A stretch of 64,000 bases of DNA from Desulfobacter postgatei 2ac9 (GTDB lineage: Bacteria; Desulfobacterota; Desulfobacteria; Desulfobacterales; Desulfobacteraceae), in contig NZ_CM001488.1 of the NCBI RefSeq assembly GCF_000233695.2, forward strand, positions 584,049-648,048. Reading direction: 5' to 3'. Of this stretch, positions 1 to 9,515 are shown one piece after another. Position 1 is the first letter of the stretch, and each line of letters opens with the position of its first letter. Position numbers and translations under genes: made by a program. Below the pieces are notes generated by a model. That model worked only from the letters and a program-made list of their open reading frames with translations, ran no database searches and was not told the DNA's origin.

Positions 1-1326
1 AGAGAGGTAATTCCCGAGCGACGGATGCATGCTAAGGGTTCCGGAGCTTATGGAACTTTCACCGTAACCCACGACATCACCCAATACACCCGCGCCAAGA
101 TCTTTTCTGAGATCGGTAAAAAAACTCAATTGTTTGCACGCTTTTCCACCGTGGCCGGAGAACGGGGCGCTGCAGACGCAGAGCGTGATATTCGTGGTTT
201 TGCACTTAAATTTTACACCGAGGAAGGCAACTGGGATATGGTGGGGAATAATACACCGGTCTTCTTTTTACGCGATCCTCTCAAATTTCCAGACCTTAAC
301 CATGTCGTACATCGTGACCCTCGCACCAACCTCCGCAGTGCTAAAAACAACTGGGATTTTTGGACTTCCCTGCCCGAGGCATTGCATCAAGTGACAGTGG
401 TTATGAGTGATCGCGGAATTCCAGCAAGCTTCCGCAATATGCATGGATTCGGCAGTCATACATTCAGCTTTATTAACGCTAAAAACGAGCGTTACTGGTG
501 CAAATTTCATTTCCGCACCCAACAGGGCATCAAAAACCTAACCGATAAGGAAGCTGAAGCAGTAATCGGGAAATGTCGTGAAAGCAATCAACGCGACCTA
601 TACTACAGTATTGAGAATGGAGAATTCCCGCGCTGGACCATGTTTGTCCAGATTATGACCGAAGAAGAGGCCACCAAGCTTCCTTACAATCCTTTTGATT
701 TGACGAAAGTCTGGTACAAAAAGGATTTCCCGCTAATTGAGGTCGGTTTTTTTGAGCTTAACAAAAACCCGGAGAATTATTTTGCTGAAGTCGAACAATC
801 GGCTTTCAATCCAGCCAGTGTGGTTCCGGGGATTAGCTTCTCGCCAGATAAGATGCTTCAGGGCAGACTTTTTTCCTATGGAGATACTCAACGTTACCGG
901 TTAGGTGTCAATCACCATCTCATCCCGGTAAACAAAGCCCGTTGTCCCTTCCATAGTTACCACCGCGACGGTCAAATGCGGGTGGACGGCAATTATGGTT
1001 CAACCCTTGGCTACGAGCCAAACAGCTATGGTGAATGGCAAGAACAGCCAGACTTCTCCGAGCCGCCTCTGGCATTGAGCGGTGCAGCAACTCACTGGAA
1101 CGCACGCGAGGATGACAGTGATTACTATACCCAGCCCGGAAAGCTTTTTCGTTTGATGAGTAATGAGCAACAGGAGGTTCTGTTTGGCAACACTGCCCGT
1201 GCAATGGACGATGCCCCGGAGATGATTAAAATCCGTCATATCGGCAACTGTTTGAAGGCCGATCCGGCCTACGGAGAAGGAGTGGCCAAGGCACTGGGCA
1301 TTTCGTTGGACAAAGTTCCAAAATAG
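1..1326 (+). CDS. katA: Monofunctional heme catalase, 5' end cut by window edge
   Basis: Decomposes hydrogen peroxide to water and oxygen in the cytoplasm. The reading frame is open from base 1, and the residues before the first visible Met (REVIPERR) match the family, so the true start lies outside the window. Visible are the distal-heme His segment [10 protein letters not shown], the heme-pocket Asn in [13 protein letters not shown] and the proximal Tyr ligand in [12 protein letters not shown]. About 441 residues are present; small-subunit catalases usually have about 480-500, so only the N-terminal arm is missing. It stands alone, 252 bases before a gene on the other strand. An oxygen-defence role in an anaerobe is inferred. 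The family is certain; the gene symbol is by similarity only. Confidence 0.95.
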   Translation, partial: REVIPERRMHAKGSGAYGTFTVTHDITQYTRAKIFSEIGKKTQLFARFSTVAGERGAADAERDIRGFALKFYTEEGNWDMVGNNTPVFFLRDPLKFPDLNHVVHRDPRTNLRSAKNNWDFWTSLPEALHQVTVVMSDRGIPASFRNMHGFGSHTFSFINAKNERYWCKFHFRTQQGIKNLTDKEAEAVIGKCRESNQRDLYYSIENGEFPRWTMFVQIMTEEEATKLPYNPFDLTKVWYKKDFPLIEVGFFELNKNPENYFAEVEQSAFNPASVVPGISFSPDKMLQGRLFSYGDTQRYRLGVNHHLIPVNKARCPFHSYHRDGQMRVDGNYGSTLGYEPNSYGEWQEQPDFSEPPLALSGAATHWNAREDDSDYYTQPGKLFRLMSNEQQEVLFGNTARAMDDAPEMIKIRHIGNCLKADPAYGEGVAKALGISLDKVPK

Positions 1327-1385
1327 ATAAAATAGGGGACAATCCACGATTTTCTAATTGTATCTTCTTTCAAACTATCCATATA

Positions 1386-1414
1386 GGGTGGGCAAAAGCG
1401 CAGCGTTGCCCACC
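1386..1414. repeat. REP-like palindrome, GGTGGGCAA arms
   Basis: A 9-bp perfect stem (GGTGGGCAA at 1387-1395 with TTGCCCACC at 1406-1414) encloses a 10-base loop. Short GTGGGCAA palindromes of this kind are typical of dispersed intergenic REP-type elements. It lies between catalase and a convergent hydrolase, so it could also act as a terminator, but no T-tract follows on either strand. Confidence 0.5.
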
Positions 1415-1476
1415 ATTGTATGTATAATATTTTGTGCCTGAACGATAAATCAGATGGGCTTCAAGTTTATGGACAA

Positions 1477-1507
1477 CGGGTGGGCACAAAAAAAACGTTC
1501 CCACCCG
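1477..1507. repeat. Second, diverged GGGTGGG palindrome
   Basis: CGGGTGGG (1477-1484) pairs with CCCACCCG (1500-1507) around a 15-base A-rich loop. It lies about 60 bases from the first GGTGGGC palindrome and shares its core, so the two may be a degenerate pair of the same repeat family. It could also help end transcription of the two convergent genes. Confidence 0.4.
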
Positions 1508-1578
1508 ACTGCGCTCCTGATTAATGAAGAAAACTAAACAATAAACAGGTATAACGATTTATTATGGCTCATGTCTGC

Positions 1579-2376
1579 CTACAAGTCCGGTGGAAGGAGA
1601 AAATTTTTCAGGCTGTTTAAATACATATCAAACCCCTTAATAAAAATATCGTTGTGATTTGCGCCGGGAATCATCAAAAGGTCTTTGTCGGCAGACGGGC
1701 AAAGGTTATAAAGCACTTCTCCTTGTGAAAAGTCGATAATATGGTCAAACTGTGCATGAATAATTAAAAGCGGTTTGTTCCAATGCTTGATTTTATCGGC
1801 ATTGCCGAATCCTTGTGATTCCTGAAAACCGATCATGTCAGGATCAAGCCCAAGGGTTTTCAAAAGCGGGGCTGCATGGGCAAATCCGCTTTCGATGATC
1901 AGCCTGTCAATGCTGTCCTGGCGGGTGGCAGCCAACTCCAGAGCCGATGCACTCCCAAGGGAACGGCCCATAACAGTAAGAGAACCTGTGAAATTGAGAT
2001 TTTTAAGTTCGTTAACGACAAAATCCAGAATTGTGTGGCAGTCCAGAAGCATTGAAAAGACCGTGGGCGAGCCTGAGGATTTACCGTATCCCCGGTAATC
2101 CACCACCAGGAAGTTGATGCCCATACGGTTGAAAATGGGGCCAAGATCATCATAGTCGGATACGATCTCGCCATTGCCGTGAAAGAAAAGGATGTTGGGA
2201 AATGACCGATCTGCGAGGTGAAAGGCCGCTCCGACTTCAATATCCTGATCAACCGGAATAAAATGCTCCTTTTCGGAAACTGCCTTTTTCGAAGTATCAC
2301 GCCTTGGGTGAAACAAAAATTGAAGCACCTGGGGCTGATCCAGGGCCGCGTATGGATTGGTATGACTTTTTTTCAT
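1579..2376 (-). CDS. Alpha/beta hydrolase
   Basis: Probable serine esterase/hydrolase of the alpha/beta fold; the substrate is unknown. Visible are the oxyanion-hole region FFHGNGE, a YRGYGKS turn, the nucleophile elbow GRSLGS, a candidate acid Asp in HAQFDH and the catalytic His in GANHND. There is no signal peptide, so it is likely cytoplasmic. A start 45 bases upstream is possible, but AAGGAG sits six bases before the ATG at 2376, so I use that one (265 residues). It is convergent with catalase and divergent from the HD-hydrolase remnant. The fold is secure; the specificity is not. Confidence 0.85.
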   Translation of the reverse strand: MKKSHTNPYAALDQPQVLQFLFHPRRDTSKKAVSEKEHFIPVDQDIEVGAAFHLADRSFPNILFFHGNGEIVSDYDDLGPIFNRMGINFLVVDYRGYGKSSGSPTVFSMLLDCHTILDFVVNELKNLNFTGSLTVMGRSLGSASALELAATRQDSIDRLIIESGFAHAAPLLKTLGLDPDMIGFQESQGFGNADKIKHWNKPLLIIHAQFDHIIDFSQGEVLYNLCPSADKDLLMIPGANHNDIFIKGFDMYLNSLKNFLLPPDL

Positions 2377-2577
2377 TGGATTCTCCTTGTCTGTCTCTTT
2401 TGCAGGGTTTCGTCTTAACATTATTTAAACCTGACTTTTGCTTAACTTAACCGAAAAAATGGCCTAAGACAATTATTGGGGTGCGACCTCGATCGTTTCA
2501 GGGGCTTGTTAGGCGAATGAAGGTTATGCTAAGTATTTGCTGTATTCAAAAAGAATTCACCATAAAGAGGAGATCTG

Positions 2578-2866
2578 ATGAGCAGTCAAATACCTACACG
2601 TGACGCAGCCTTGGCGCTTCTAAAAAAATACAACACGAGTCAGAGCCTTATCAAACACGCATTTGCCGTCAAAGAGCGTTATGGACATGAAAGCCAAATC
2701 GGTCAAGAAAAAGTGGAAAGACAAAAGTTTTGCGGCGGGCGTTGATCGATCAATTATCCAGAAAGGCGCGGATATGTTGGGGGTTGAATTGGGCGACCTG
2801 ATTAGGGATACGATCATGGGAATGCGTGAGGTTGCCGTTGAGATAGGGTTGAAAGGAGACGACTAA
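2578..2866 (+). pseudogene. HD-domain hydrolase remnant, core deleted and frameshifted
   Basis: An ATG at 2578 behind AGAGGAG begins about 30 residues typical of the N-terminus of HD-type phosphohydrolases (RDAALALLKKYN, then IKHAFAV). Near 2670 the matching frame shifts. From there frame +2 reads the typical C-terminus of the same family (VKKKWKDKSFAAGVDRS, then KGADMLGVEL) to a stop at 2866. The middle, including the His-Asp metal-binding signature, is missing; family members have about 180 residues. The intact start signal and two collinear ends point to one internal deletion with a frame change. The family assignment is from memory of its sequences; decay is the simplest reading. Confidence 0.7.
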
Positions 2867-2940
2867 TATGGAGTGCAAGCAAGATAAAGCCGGGGAAAGG
2901 GAGCTATTATTGACTCTTGATGGAGATTTTAACAGCTGAA

Positions 2941-3210
2941 ATGACCCGAATTTAAATTTTTCAAACTCATGAAATCAATGGAACGACATCATGTCGCGAT
3001 TGCCATGTTGGGTACGGATGTGGTTACCATTAAGCCGGGGCGCCGGAAACTTTTGCTCCGGGCTTGGGCAGGAGGAAATGAGACCGTTTGGCAGCAGTCA
3101 GTACTTAATTGTTGGCCGAACATATCCTCGGCAGGCGCTGAACCTGCGGTCAAAAGCAGAGATAAGCGCCGTTAAATACAGGAAAATAAAATTCGTCATA
3201 TGAGGGAGCG
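2941..3210 (+). other. Structured leader upstream of the purine operon
   Basis: No convincing gene lies between the HD remnant and guaD. The 3' half can fold: GCCGA (3115-3119) pairs with TCGGC (3128-3132); GGCGCT (3134-3139) pairs with AGCGCC (3165-3170), enclosing CTGC (3044-offset copy at 3144-3147) paired with GCAG (3156-3159) around GGTCAAAA. A GC-rich partial dyad lies near 3033-3064. The position suggests an operon 5' UTR. I do not recognise a purine, molybdenum-cofactor or other known riboswitch consensus. Overlapping short open frames here have no family resemblance. Confidence 0.35.
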
Positions 3211-4485
3211 GTGAATTTGACAGCATTATATAAAGGCCATTTTATCGACACGCCCACACCGGGGCAGTTCAGGGTAAGAAAAGATGCTATCGCCATCGTT
3301 GAGGATGGCAAGCTCCTCTCCCTGGAGAGGGAGGTACCGGCTCAGTTTTCGTCTCTTCCTGTAAAGGACTCGGGAGCGGGGGTGGTTATTCCTTCTTTTA
3401 TTGATCTCCATGTCCATGCGCCCCAGCATATGCAGATGGGGGTGGGGCTGACTCTCGGACTGCTCGATTGGCTGGAAAATCATACGTTTCCCCGGGAGTC
3501 CCGCTTTGCCGACGAAGCGTATGCCCGGTCGCTTTATCCCTTGTTTGCCGCCGAACTGCTGCGGCAGGGCAGCCTCCGGTCTGTGGTTTACGGTACGGTT
3601 CATTTGGAATCGACCCTGATTCTGGCGCAAGCCCTGGAAAAGGCCGGACTGATTGCTTTTGTGGGCAAGGTCAACATGGATCGGAATGCGCCCGATGATC
3701 TTAAGGAGACCTCCGAAGCCTCCTTCAAAGGCAGTGAGGAATTCTGCCGGAGATTGGCGGGTCAGGGCAGGGTCCGGCCCATAGTTACCCCTCGTTTTGC
3801 GCCGAGCTGCACGAAAAAGCTCATGAAAGAGTTGGGCCGGCTCTCTCAACGGTTGAATCTGCCGGTCCAGTCTCATCTTGCCGAAACCCTCACCGAAGCG
3901 CAATGGGTCTCCCAGCTCTTCCCGGAAAGTCGCAGCTATACCGATGTGTATAATGACTGCGGCCTCCTGGGACCGGCGAGTTTGATGGCCCACGCCATCT
4001 TCTTAAATGATGAGGAGATCAATCTGATCATGGAGCGGGAATCCACACTGGTTCACTGCCCCAGCGCCAATATCAATTTGGGCAGCGGCATCATGCCTCT
4101 GGGACGTTATTTGGACAGGGGTGTCAACCTGGGGCTGGGTTCCGATGTGGGCGCCGGGCACACCCTTGCCATGTATCGCTCGGTTGTTCAAGCGGTACAG
4201 GCTTCCACGCTGCTTCGGATTTTGCGGCCCGAAGAGAATCACAGAGCGGTAACCCTTTCGGAAGCCTTTTATTTGGCCACCATGGGAAATGGTAAATTTT
4301 TCACCCGCCAGGGATGGGTGCCTTGCGGTGCCTTTGAGCCGGGCATGAGTTTTGACGCCCTTGCCATTGATATGGGACTGCCTGAAGCGGTAGATTTGTC
4401 TCCCCTCAATCAATTGGAGCGGTTCCTTTACGCCGGAGACGACAGGCATATTAAAACAAGGATTTTAGCAGGTAGGCAATTATGA
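3211..4485 (+). CDS. guaD: Guanine deaminase
   Basis: Amidohydrolase converting guanine to xanthine and ammonia, which would feed the xanthine dehydrogenase encoded next. Zinc-site residues are visible: the HVH pair in FIDLHVHAPQ, His in QSHLAE, His in MAHAIF and the Asp in GLGSDVGAG. At 424 residues it matches the family. The start is GTG; a GGGAG element lies very close upstream, so initiation may be weak or coupled to the leader. The stop overlaps the next start by four bases (ATGA), indicating an operon. Other amidohydrolases such as the SsnA-type selenium-associated protein are possible, but the HAPQ and FPRE motifs favour GuaD. Confidence 0.88.
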   Translation: MNLTALYKGHFIDTPTPGQFRVRKDAIAIVEDGKLLSLEREVPAQFSSLPVKDSGAGVVIPSFIDLHVHAPQHMQMGVGLTLGLLDWLENHTFPRESRFADEAYARSLYPLFAAELLRQGSLRSVVYGTVHLESTLILAQALEKAGLIAFVGKVNMDRNAPDDLKETSEASFKGSEEFCRRLAGQGRVRPIVTPRFAPSCTKKLMKELGRLSQRLNLPVQSHLAETLTEAQWVSQLFPESRSYTDVYNDCGLLGPASLMAHAIFLNDEEINLIMERESTLVHCPSANINLGSGIMPLGRYLDRGVNLGLGSDVGAGHTLAMYRSVVQAVQASTLLRILRPEENHRAVTLSEAFYLATMGNGKFFTRQGWVPCGAFEPGMSFDALAIDMGLPEAVDLSPLNQLERFLYAGDDRHIKTRILAGRQL

Positions 4486-5918
4486 AAAAAAGCTGTCGAT
4501 TTATTTTAAATGACAAAGAGATGGACCTTTGCCTGTCGCAGGGCCGGTCGGTCCTGGATCTTCTGAGAAAAGATTTGGGACTGTACGGAACCAAAGAAGG
4601 CTGCCGGGAAGGTGAGTGCGGCGCCTGTACAGTGATACTGGGACGATTCCCCCTGGTTGGCTATCGGCCTATGCCTTCCTGTCTTATGCCGGCAGGACAG
4701 ATCAGCAACACCCATCTTGTGACCATAGAGGGACTTCAGGGGGAGAGACCCAATCGACTCCAGCAAGCCTTTATCAATCAGGGCGCGACCCAGTGCGGAT
4801 TTTGTACCCCCGGATTCATCCTCTCCCTCACCGGTTATCTTCTGGAGGGGAGGACCGTTACCCTCCAGGACGCTGTGGATGCCCTGGACGGCAATCTCTG
4901 CCGATGTACCGGCTACGGATCCATTCGCCGGGCCGTGGCGCAGATCGTTGAACCTTTGTTGGGTAAGGTTCCTTCCCTTCAGGGACTGATTGAACTGGAC
5001 CTGCTTCCTGCCTATTTTGCCACGATCCCTCAGAGACTTGCCAAGCTGAGAGGTAACTGCCTGGCTGATTCGCCGGATTTGACCTTTGAAGGGGGTGAAA
5101 AAGATCGGCTTCTTATTGCGGGGGGCACCGATCTGTATGTTCAACAGGGAGACGCCCTGAATAAGTCGAAACCCCGGTTCCTCATACCCGAATCCGAGCC
5201 TATCCGGGTAAAGGAAGGGATGATAGAAATCGCCGCATCAGCCTCCATGGAGCAGTTGCTGCGGGATCCTCACTTAATTGATCAATTTCCCGGGTGGCGT
5301 GAAAAGCTCATAGTCATGGCCTCCCATATTATACGGAATCGGGCCACTATAGGGGGCAATCTGGTCAATGCCTCACCCATTGCGGACTGTGCCGTTCTTC
5401 TGCTCGCCTTGGATGCCCAAATCCAATTGGTTTCGTCCAAAGGTTTCCGACGTCGACTGCCTCTAAGGGAGTTCTTTCTGGGCTATAAAGAGTTGGACCT
5501 CAACAGCGATGAGCTTGTGGAATCCCTCTTGGTGACAAAACAGGATGGCGCCCAATTATGGAACTACACCAAGGTGAGCAAGAGAAAACGTCTGGATATC
5601 GCCGGCTGCAACTCTGCGGCGGTTTTTACGGTTAATAACCAGGCATTGGCTTCTGTTGGTTTGGCTTTTGGCGGTGTGGCACCTATCCCCTTTACAGCCC
5701 GTCAGACCATGGCGTGGCTTAGGGAAAAACCCCTGACCAGGGAAACATTTCTGGGCTCCATGGAAGTCCTGCAGGAAGAGATCAGTCCCATAGACGATAT
5801 TCGGGGGAGTGCCGAGTATAAAAGGCGATTGGCTTGTGCCCTGATGGCGGATCACTATCTGCACTGTTTTTCCGATACCTGTTCCTACGGCGATTTTGTA
5901 AAAGGAGGGGTGCTATGA
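4482..5918 (+). CDS. xdhA: Xanthine dehydrogenase, 2Fe-2S/FAD subunit
   Basis: Electron-transfer subunit carrying two [2Fe-2S] clusters and FAD. Cluster motifs are GCREGECGACT (residues about 39-49), QCGFCTPGF and NLCRCTGYG; the FAD domain shows GGTDLYVQ and TIGGNLVNASPIAD. Fusion of the ferredoxin-like and FAD domains in one 478-residue chain is the usual bacterial XdhA layout. It overlaps guaD by four bases, and its TGA overlaps the next gene's ATG, so three genes are tightly coupled. The likely role is xanthine or hypoxanthine oxidation; related purine or nicotinate hydroxylases cannot be excluded from sequence alone. Confidence 0.9.
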   Translation: MKKSCRFILNDKEMDLCLSQGRSVLDLLRKDLGLYGTKEGCREGECGACTVILGRFPLVGYRPMPSCLMPAGQISNTHLVTIEGLQGERPNRLQQAFINQGATQCGFCTPGFILSLTGYLLEGRTVTLQDAVDALDGNLCRCTGYGSIRRAVAQIVEPLLGKVPSLQGLIELDLLPAYFATIPQRLAKLRGNCLADSPDLTFEGGEKDRLLIAGGTDLYVQQGDALNKSKPRFLIPESEPIRVKEGMIEIAASASMEQLLRDPHLIDQFPGWREKLIVMASHIIRNRATIGGNLVNASPIADCAVLLLALDAQIQLVSSKGFRRRLPLREFFLGYKELDLNSDELVESLLVTKQDGAQLWNYTKVSKRKRLDIAGCNSAAVFTVNNQALASVGLAFGGVAPIPFTARQTMAWLREKPLTRETFLGSMEVLQEEISPIDDIRGSAEYKRRLACALMADHYLHCFSDTCSYGDFVKGGVL

Positions 5919-8179
5919 TCAATCCTGATACCACCTATCATGTGATGGGGCTTACCCGCTATGTGGATGACAGGGATTTTCCCGCCCGTGGATTGCACTG
6001 TGTTGTCTTCTTCTCTCCCTTAGCCAGGGGAAAAATTCGGAATTTGGATATTTCCGCCGCCCGGAAGGTTCCGGGAGTGGCGTTCATCCTTACCGCAAAG
6101 GATATTCCCGGGGAAAATCAGATCGGCGGCATAATTCAGGACGAACTCCTCTTGGCCGAGGATGAGGTGACCTTTGCGGGTATGCCGGTGGCCGCGGTTT
6201 ATGCCTGGACTGAGGAGGCCGCCCGGGATGCGGTGGGATTTATTAAAATCGACATTGCCGAAGAAACCCCTGTTCTGAATCCCCGGGAGGCCTACAACCG
6301 GAATCAATTGATTGCCCCGGTACGATCCTTTACCCTGGGCGATGTGGAAGAGGGCATTGCGTCTGCAGTATATGTCGTCAAGGGAGAGGCCGAATCGGGC
6401 GCCCAGGAGCATTTTTACCTGGAGGGCCAGGGCACCGTAGCGACTCCCTCGGAGGAGGGCAATCTCCATCTGGCTTCCAGTACCCAGGCCCCCACTATGG
6501 TGCAGCGATGCGTTGCCAGGGTTTGCGGATTGCCCATGAACAGGATTGAAGTAGATGTTCGGCGACTGGGAGGAGGCTTTGGGGGCAAGGAGATCCAAGC
6601 CAATACCTGGGGCTGTTTTGCCGCCCTGGGGGCTCAAAAATCAGGTGTTCCATGCCGTATGGTTTTAAGACGTTCCGATGATATGCGGGCCACGGGCAAA
6701 CGGCATCCCTATAGCTCTGATTTTACCCTGGCCCTGGATGGGGCGGGAAAATTTTTGGCCTTCAAGGTTATCTATTATCAGAATGCCGGAGCGGCGGCCG
6801 ACTTGTCCACTTCTGTTTTGGAAAGAACCCTCTTCCACGCCACCGCATCCTATTATGTACCCAACGTACATGCCACAGCAGCTTCCTGCCGCACCAATAT
6901 AACCCCTAACACCGCCTTCCGGGGATTCGGCGCTCCCCAGGCCATGTTCGTCTTTGAAGCAGCCATCCGGGAGGCATCCCGAATAAGCGGGATCTGCGTA
7001 GAAACACTGCAGCGCAAAAATCTGATTAAAACGGGAGATTGTTTTGCCTATGGCATGGCGGCGGAAAATGCCCGGGCCGAGCGCTGTTGGGACAAGGCAT
7101 ATGCGCATTATGACCTTGAGAAACGGATGCGTGTCATTGACGACGCCCGAAGGAAAGAGAAGAATTCTTCCGGTCAAGTCTCCCGCTACGGCAGAGGGTA
7201 TGCCCTGATGCCCGTATGTTTCGGCATAAGCTTTACCACCATATTTTTAAACCAGGCCCGGGCGCATATCCACGTTTACACGGACGGTAGCGTGGGCGTA
7301 AGTACGGGGGCTGTGGAAATGGGGCAGGGGGTAAACCACAAAATCCGCGAAATCGTCGCCGACAGCCTGGGGATCGCTCCTGAGCGGGTTAAGCTCGAAT
7401 CCACCAATACCACGCGCGTTTCCAATACCAGTCCCACCGCTGCCAGCAGCGGAACCGACCTGAATGGGGCGGCCGCCCTGATGGCCTGTGAGATGATAAA
7501 AGAGCGCCTCTTTAAATTTATGGCCGATGAATATCAATGTGTATGGGAGGATTTTTCACTTAGAGACGGCCGGTTATATAGAGAGGAGAAAGTCTGTGGG
7601 CTCGGTTGGGAGGATTTGGTGATGCAAGCCTATGGTTCTCGGGTGCAGTTAAGCGCCGAAGCCCACTATTCCACGCCGGACCTTCACTTTGATACATCTG
7701 TCGAGAAGGGTCGTCCCTTTGCCTACCATACTTACGGAACAGCCTATTTTGAGGCCGAAGTGGACCGCTTACTGGGAACCTACACGATAGAAAAGGCCTA
7801 TGTGGTGCATGACCTTGGGCGATCTATAAATCCCCTCATTGATCTTGGCCAGGTTGAAGGCGGCATGGTTCAGGGGATTGGATGGGTGACCATGGAAGAG
7901 ATGCGTTACAGCGAGGCGGGCAGACCCCTTACGGCCACTGCGGGAACTTATAAAATGCCTGATATCTCTTCCGCCCCTTTGGATATGAAAGTAAAATTTT
8001 TGGAGGATGCACATAACGACAGAGCCGTTAAGGGTTCCAAGGCCGTGGGGGAGCCTCCCTTTATGTACGGAATCGGGGCTTTTTTTGCCATAAAGATGGC
8101 CGCCGGTAGTGAGAACGCTTCCTATTGCGCGCCCATTACGCCCGAGCGTTTGTTTATGGAATTGAGGGAAGGGGTATAG
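5915..8179 (+). CDS. xdhB: Xanthine dehydrogenase, molybdopterin subunit
   Basis: Catalytic subunit that hydroxylates the purine at a molybdenum centre. Cofactor and active-site segments are visible: GGGFGGKE, FRGFGAPQ, the GQG segment VEMGQGVNHK, and the catalytic Glu in AVGEPPF. I start at the ATG at 5915, which follows AAAGGAGGGG and overlaps the preceding stop (754 residues). A longer in-frame extension would run deep into xdhA. No cofactor-maturation gene such as xdhC follows, so it must be elsewhere. The substrate call rests on the neighbouring guanine deaminase. Confidence 0.9.
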   Translation: MINPDTTYHVMGLTRYVDDRDFPARGLHCVVFFSPLARGKIRNLDISAARKVPGVAFILTAKDIPGENQIGGIIQDELLLAEDEVTFAGMPVAAVYAWTEEAARDAVGFIKIDIAEETPVLNPREAYNRNQLIAPVRSFTLGDVEEGIASAVYVVKGEAESGAQEHFYLEGQGTVATPSEEGNLHLASSTQAPTMVQRCVARVCGLPMNRIEVDVRRLGGGFGGKEIQANTWGCFAALGAQKSGVPCRMVLRRSDDMRATGKRHPYSSDFTLALDGAGKFLAFKVIYYQNAGAAADLSTSVLERTLFHATASYYVPNVHATAASCRTNITPNTAFRGFGAPQAMFVFEAAIREASRISGICVETLQRKNLIKTGDCFAYGMAAENARAERCWDKAYAHYDLEKRMRVIDDARRKEKNSSGQVSRYGRGYALMPVCFGISFTTIFLNQARAHIHVYTDGSVGVSTGAVEMGQGVNHKIREIVADSLGIAPERVKLESTNTTRVSNTSPTAASSGTDLNGAAALMACEMIKERLFKFMADEYQCVWEDFSLRDGRLYREEKVCGLGWEDLVMQAYGSRVQLSAEAHYSTPDLHFDTSVEKGRPFAYHTYGTAYFEAEVDRLLGTYTIEKAYVVHDLGRSINPLIDLGQVEGGMVQGIGWVTMEEMRYSEAGRPLTATAGTYKMPDISSAPLDMKVKFLEDAHNDRAVKGSKAVGEPPFMYGIGAFFAIKMAAGSENASYCAPITPERLFMELREGV

Positions 8180-8231
8180 GGTTAGGTTCTTATGATCATT
8201 TTGCTTCAACAATATTGTCTGTCCAGGTGCC

Positions 8232-9515
8232 ATGGACAAAAAAGAGCGAAAAGAGATCATCAAGGGGTTTGGCCGACTGATCAAGCGGTATAAGGATATC
8301 TACATCCCGGGACCGGATGTGGGGACCAATGACCAGGACATGAAAATTTTCGCCATTGAAAACGGGATTGATAACGTGGTTTCCAAGCCGGCGGACATGG
8401 GCGGGAACCGGATTGACGAACTGGGCGCAGCCGCCAGGGGGGTAGTTGCGGCGTTCAATGCCCTGGTAGAGCATCTTCCCCGCCTCAGGGAACTGCCCCA
8501 GTTTAAAACCATGGAGATCCCCCCTGTCGGGGAACTGGATGTACTCATCCAGGGCTTCGGGGCCGTAGGGGCAAATACCGCAAGGCTCTTCCATGAGAAC
8601 ACCCGCAACTACCGGCCCAGGATAAAGGGCATCAGCGACGCCACAGGCTATCTGCTCAATCCGGACGGTCTGCCCTGGTCCCAATTGTTCAGTATGTGGA
8701 AAACCCTGGGGAACGTTGCCGGGGCGTATTACCACGAACGGATCATGCACGGTTCTCATCCGGTGGGCTCTAAAACCGTCTTTTCCAACAACCCGGACAA
8801 CCTGCTCACCGAGTCGGCCTTCTGCCTGATTCCGGCCTCACCCGTGTTTAATTATCTGGACGTTTCCCCTATAACCTCCCCCTCCATGACCTGCGACCGG
8901 ATGGGAAAATGGCAAATGATTGTGGAAGGGGCCAACACCTATTCCCCGGATCCGGCCCGGAAAGCCCAGCGTCGACGGATGGAGCGTCATGTTTTTCGGG
9001 ACAGGGGGATACTCATTGCTACCGATTACCTGGTCAATGCAGGAGGGGTCATCTATGCGGCCCATGAACGGATTATTCCCGCCAATATGAAAGAACTCAT
9101 CCAGGGGTTGTGCCGGGACGGGGAGAGCCTGCCCTGTGAAGTGGCGGAAAAGATATCGGTACGGCGGATTGCATCAAAAGAAAAATCCAAAACCGCCAGG
9201 GATGTTATGGCTCCGGCACCCGTCATCGGCCTGAACAAGCAGATAACAGATGCCGCCGAACTTCTGGTGGAGAGCCATGTATCTATTGTTACGGTAGTCT
9301 CGGAAAAGGGTCGGCCCATCGGCATCGTGACCAATTGGGACATCACCCGGGCCACAGCCCTGAAACTGCCCATGGATGCCCCGTTGACAAAAATTATGAC
9401 CACATTTCGGGGGATATCCTGGCCAGGAAAACCTTGTTCCGCCTGCTTCAGACAGAAGGCTGAAGACTGGGGATCAATCGTCCGGGCGCTATCTAAAATG
9501 CTGCAAATCGGCTGA
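8232..9515 (+). pseudogene. Truncated Glu/Leu dehydrogenase-CBS protein, N-terminus lost
   Basis: The reading begins inside a Glu/Leu/Phe/Val dehydrogenase just after where the catalytic-lysine segment would be. It continues through YIPGPDVGTND, the NAD-binding QGFGAVGANTA and LVNAGGVIYAA, then a CBS domain (TARDVMAPAPV to IGIVTNWDITRA). The roughly 100 N-terminal residues with the substrate and catalytic lysines are absent, and no good ribosome site precedes the ATG. After about 9400 the frame loses family resemblance, while another frame reads DILARKTLFRLLQTEG to a stop at 9463, resembling a CBS-protein tail. Loss of both ends suggests a dead gene. Its 3' end overlaps the convergent radical SAM gene. 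Confidence 0.6.

Noticed and set aside
2869-2940. 23-codon frame after the HD remnant
   Set aside because: Too short, no conserved feature; it overlaps the end of a decayed gene.
2969-3203. Two overlapping short frames upstream of guaD
   Set aside because: No ribosome site, no recognisable motif, mutually exclusive frames; the sequence is better seen as a leader.
2941-3210. Known purine or molybdenum-cofactor riboswitch
   Set aside because: The folded leader lacks the conserved bases of those classes as I know them.
3226-3993. Long open frame of 255 codons on the minus strand
   Set aside because: It is antisense to the clear guanine deaminase gene, has no family resemblance and is explained by GC-rich codon use.
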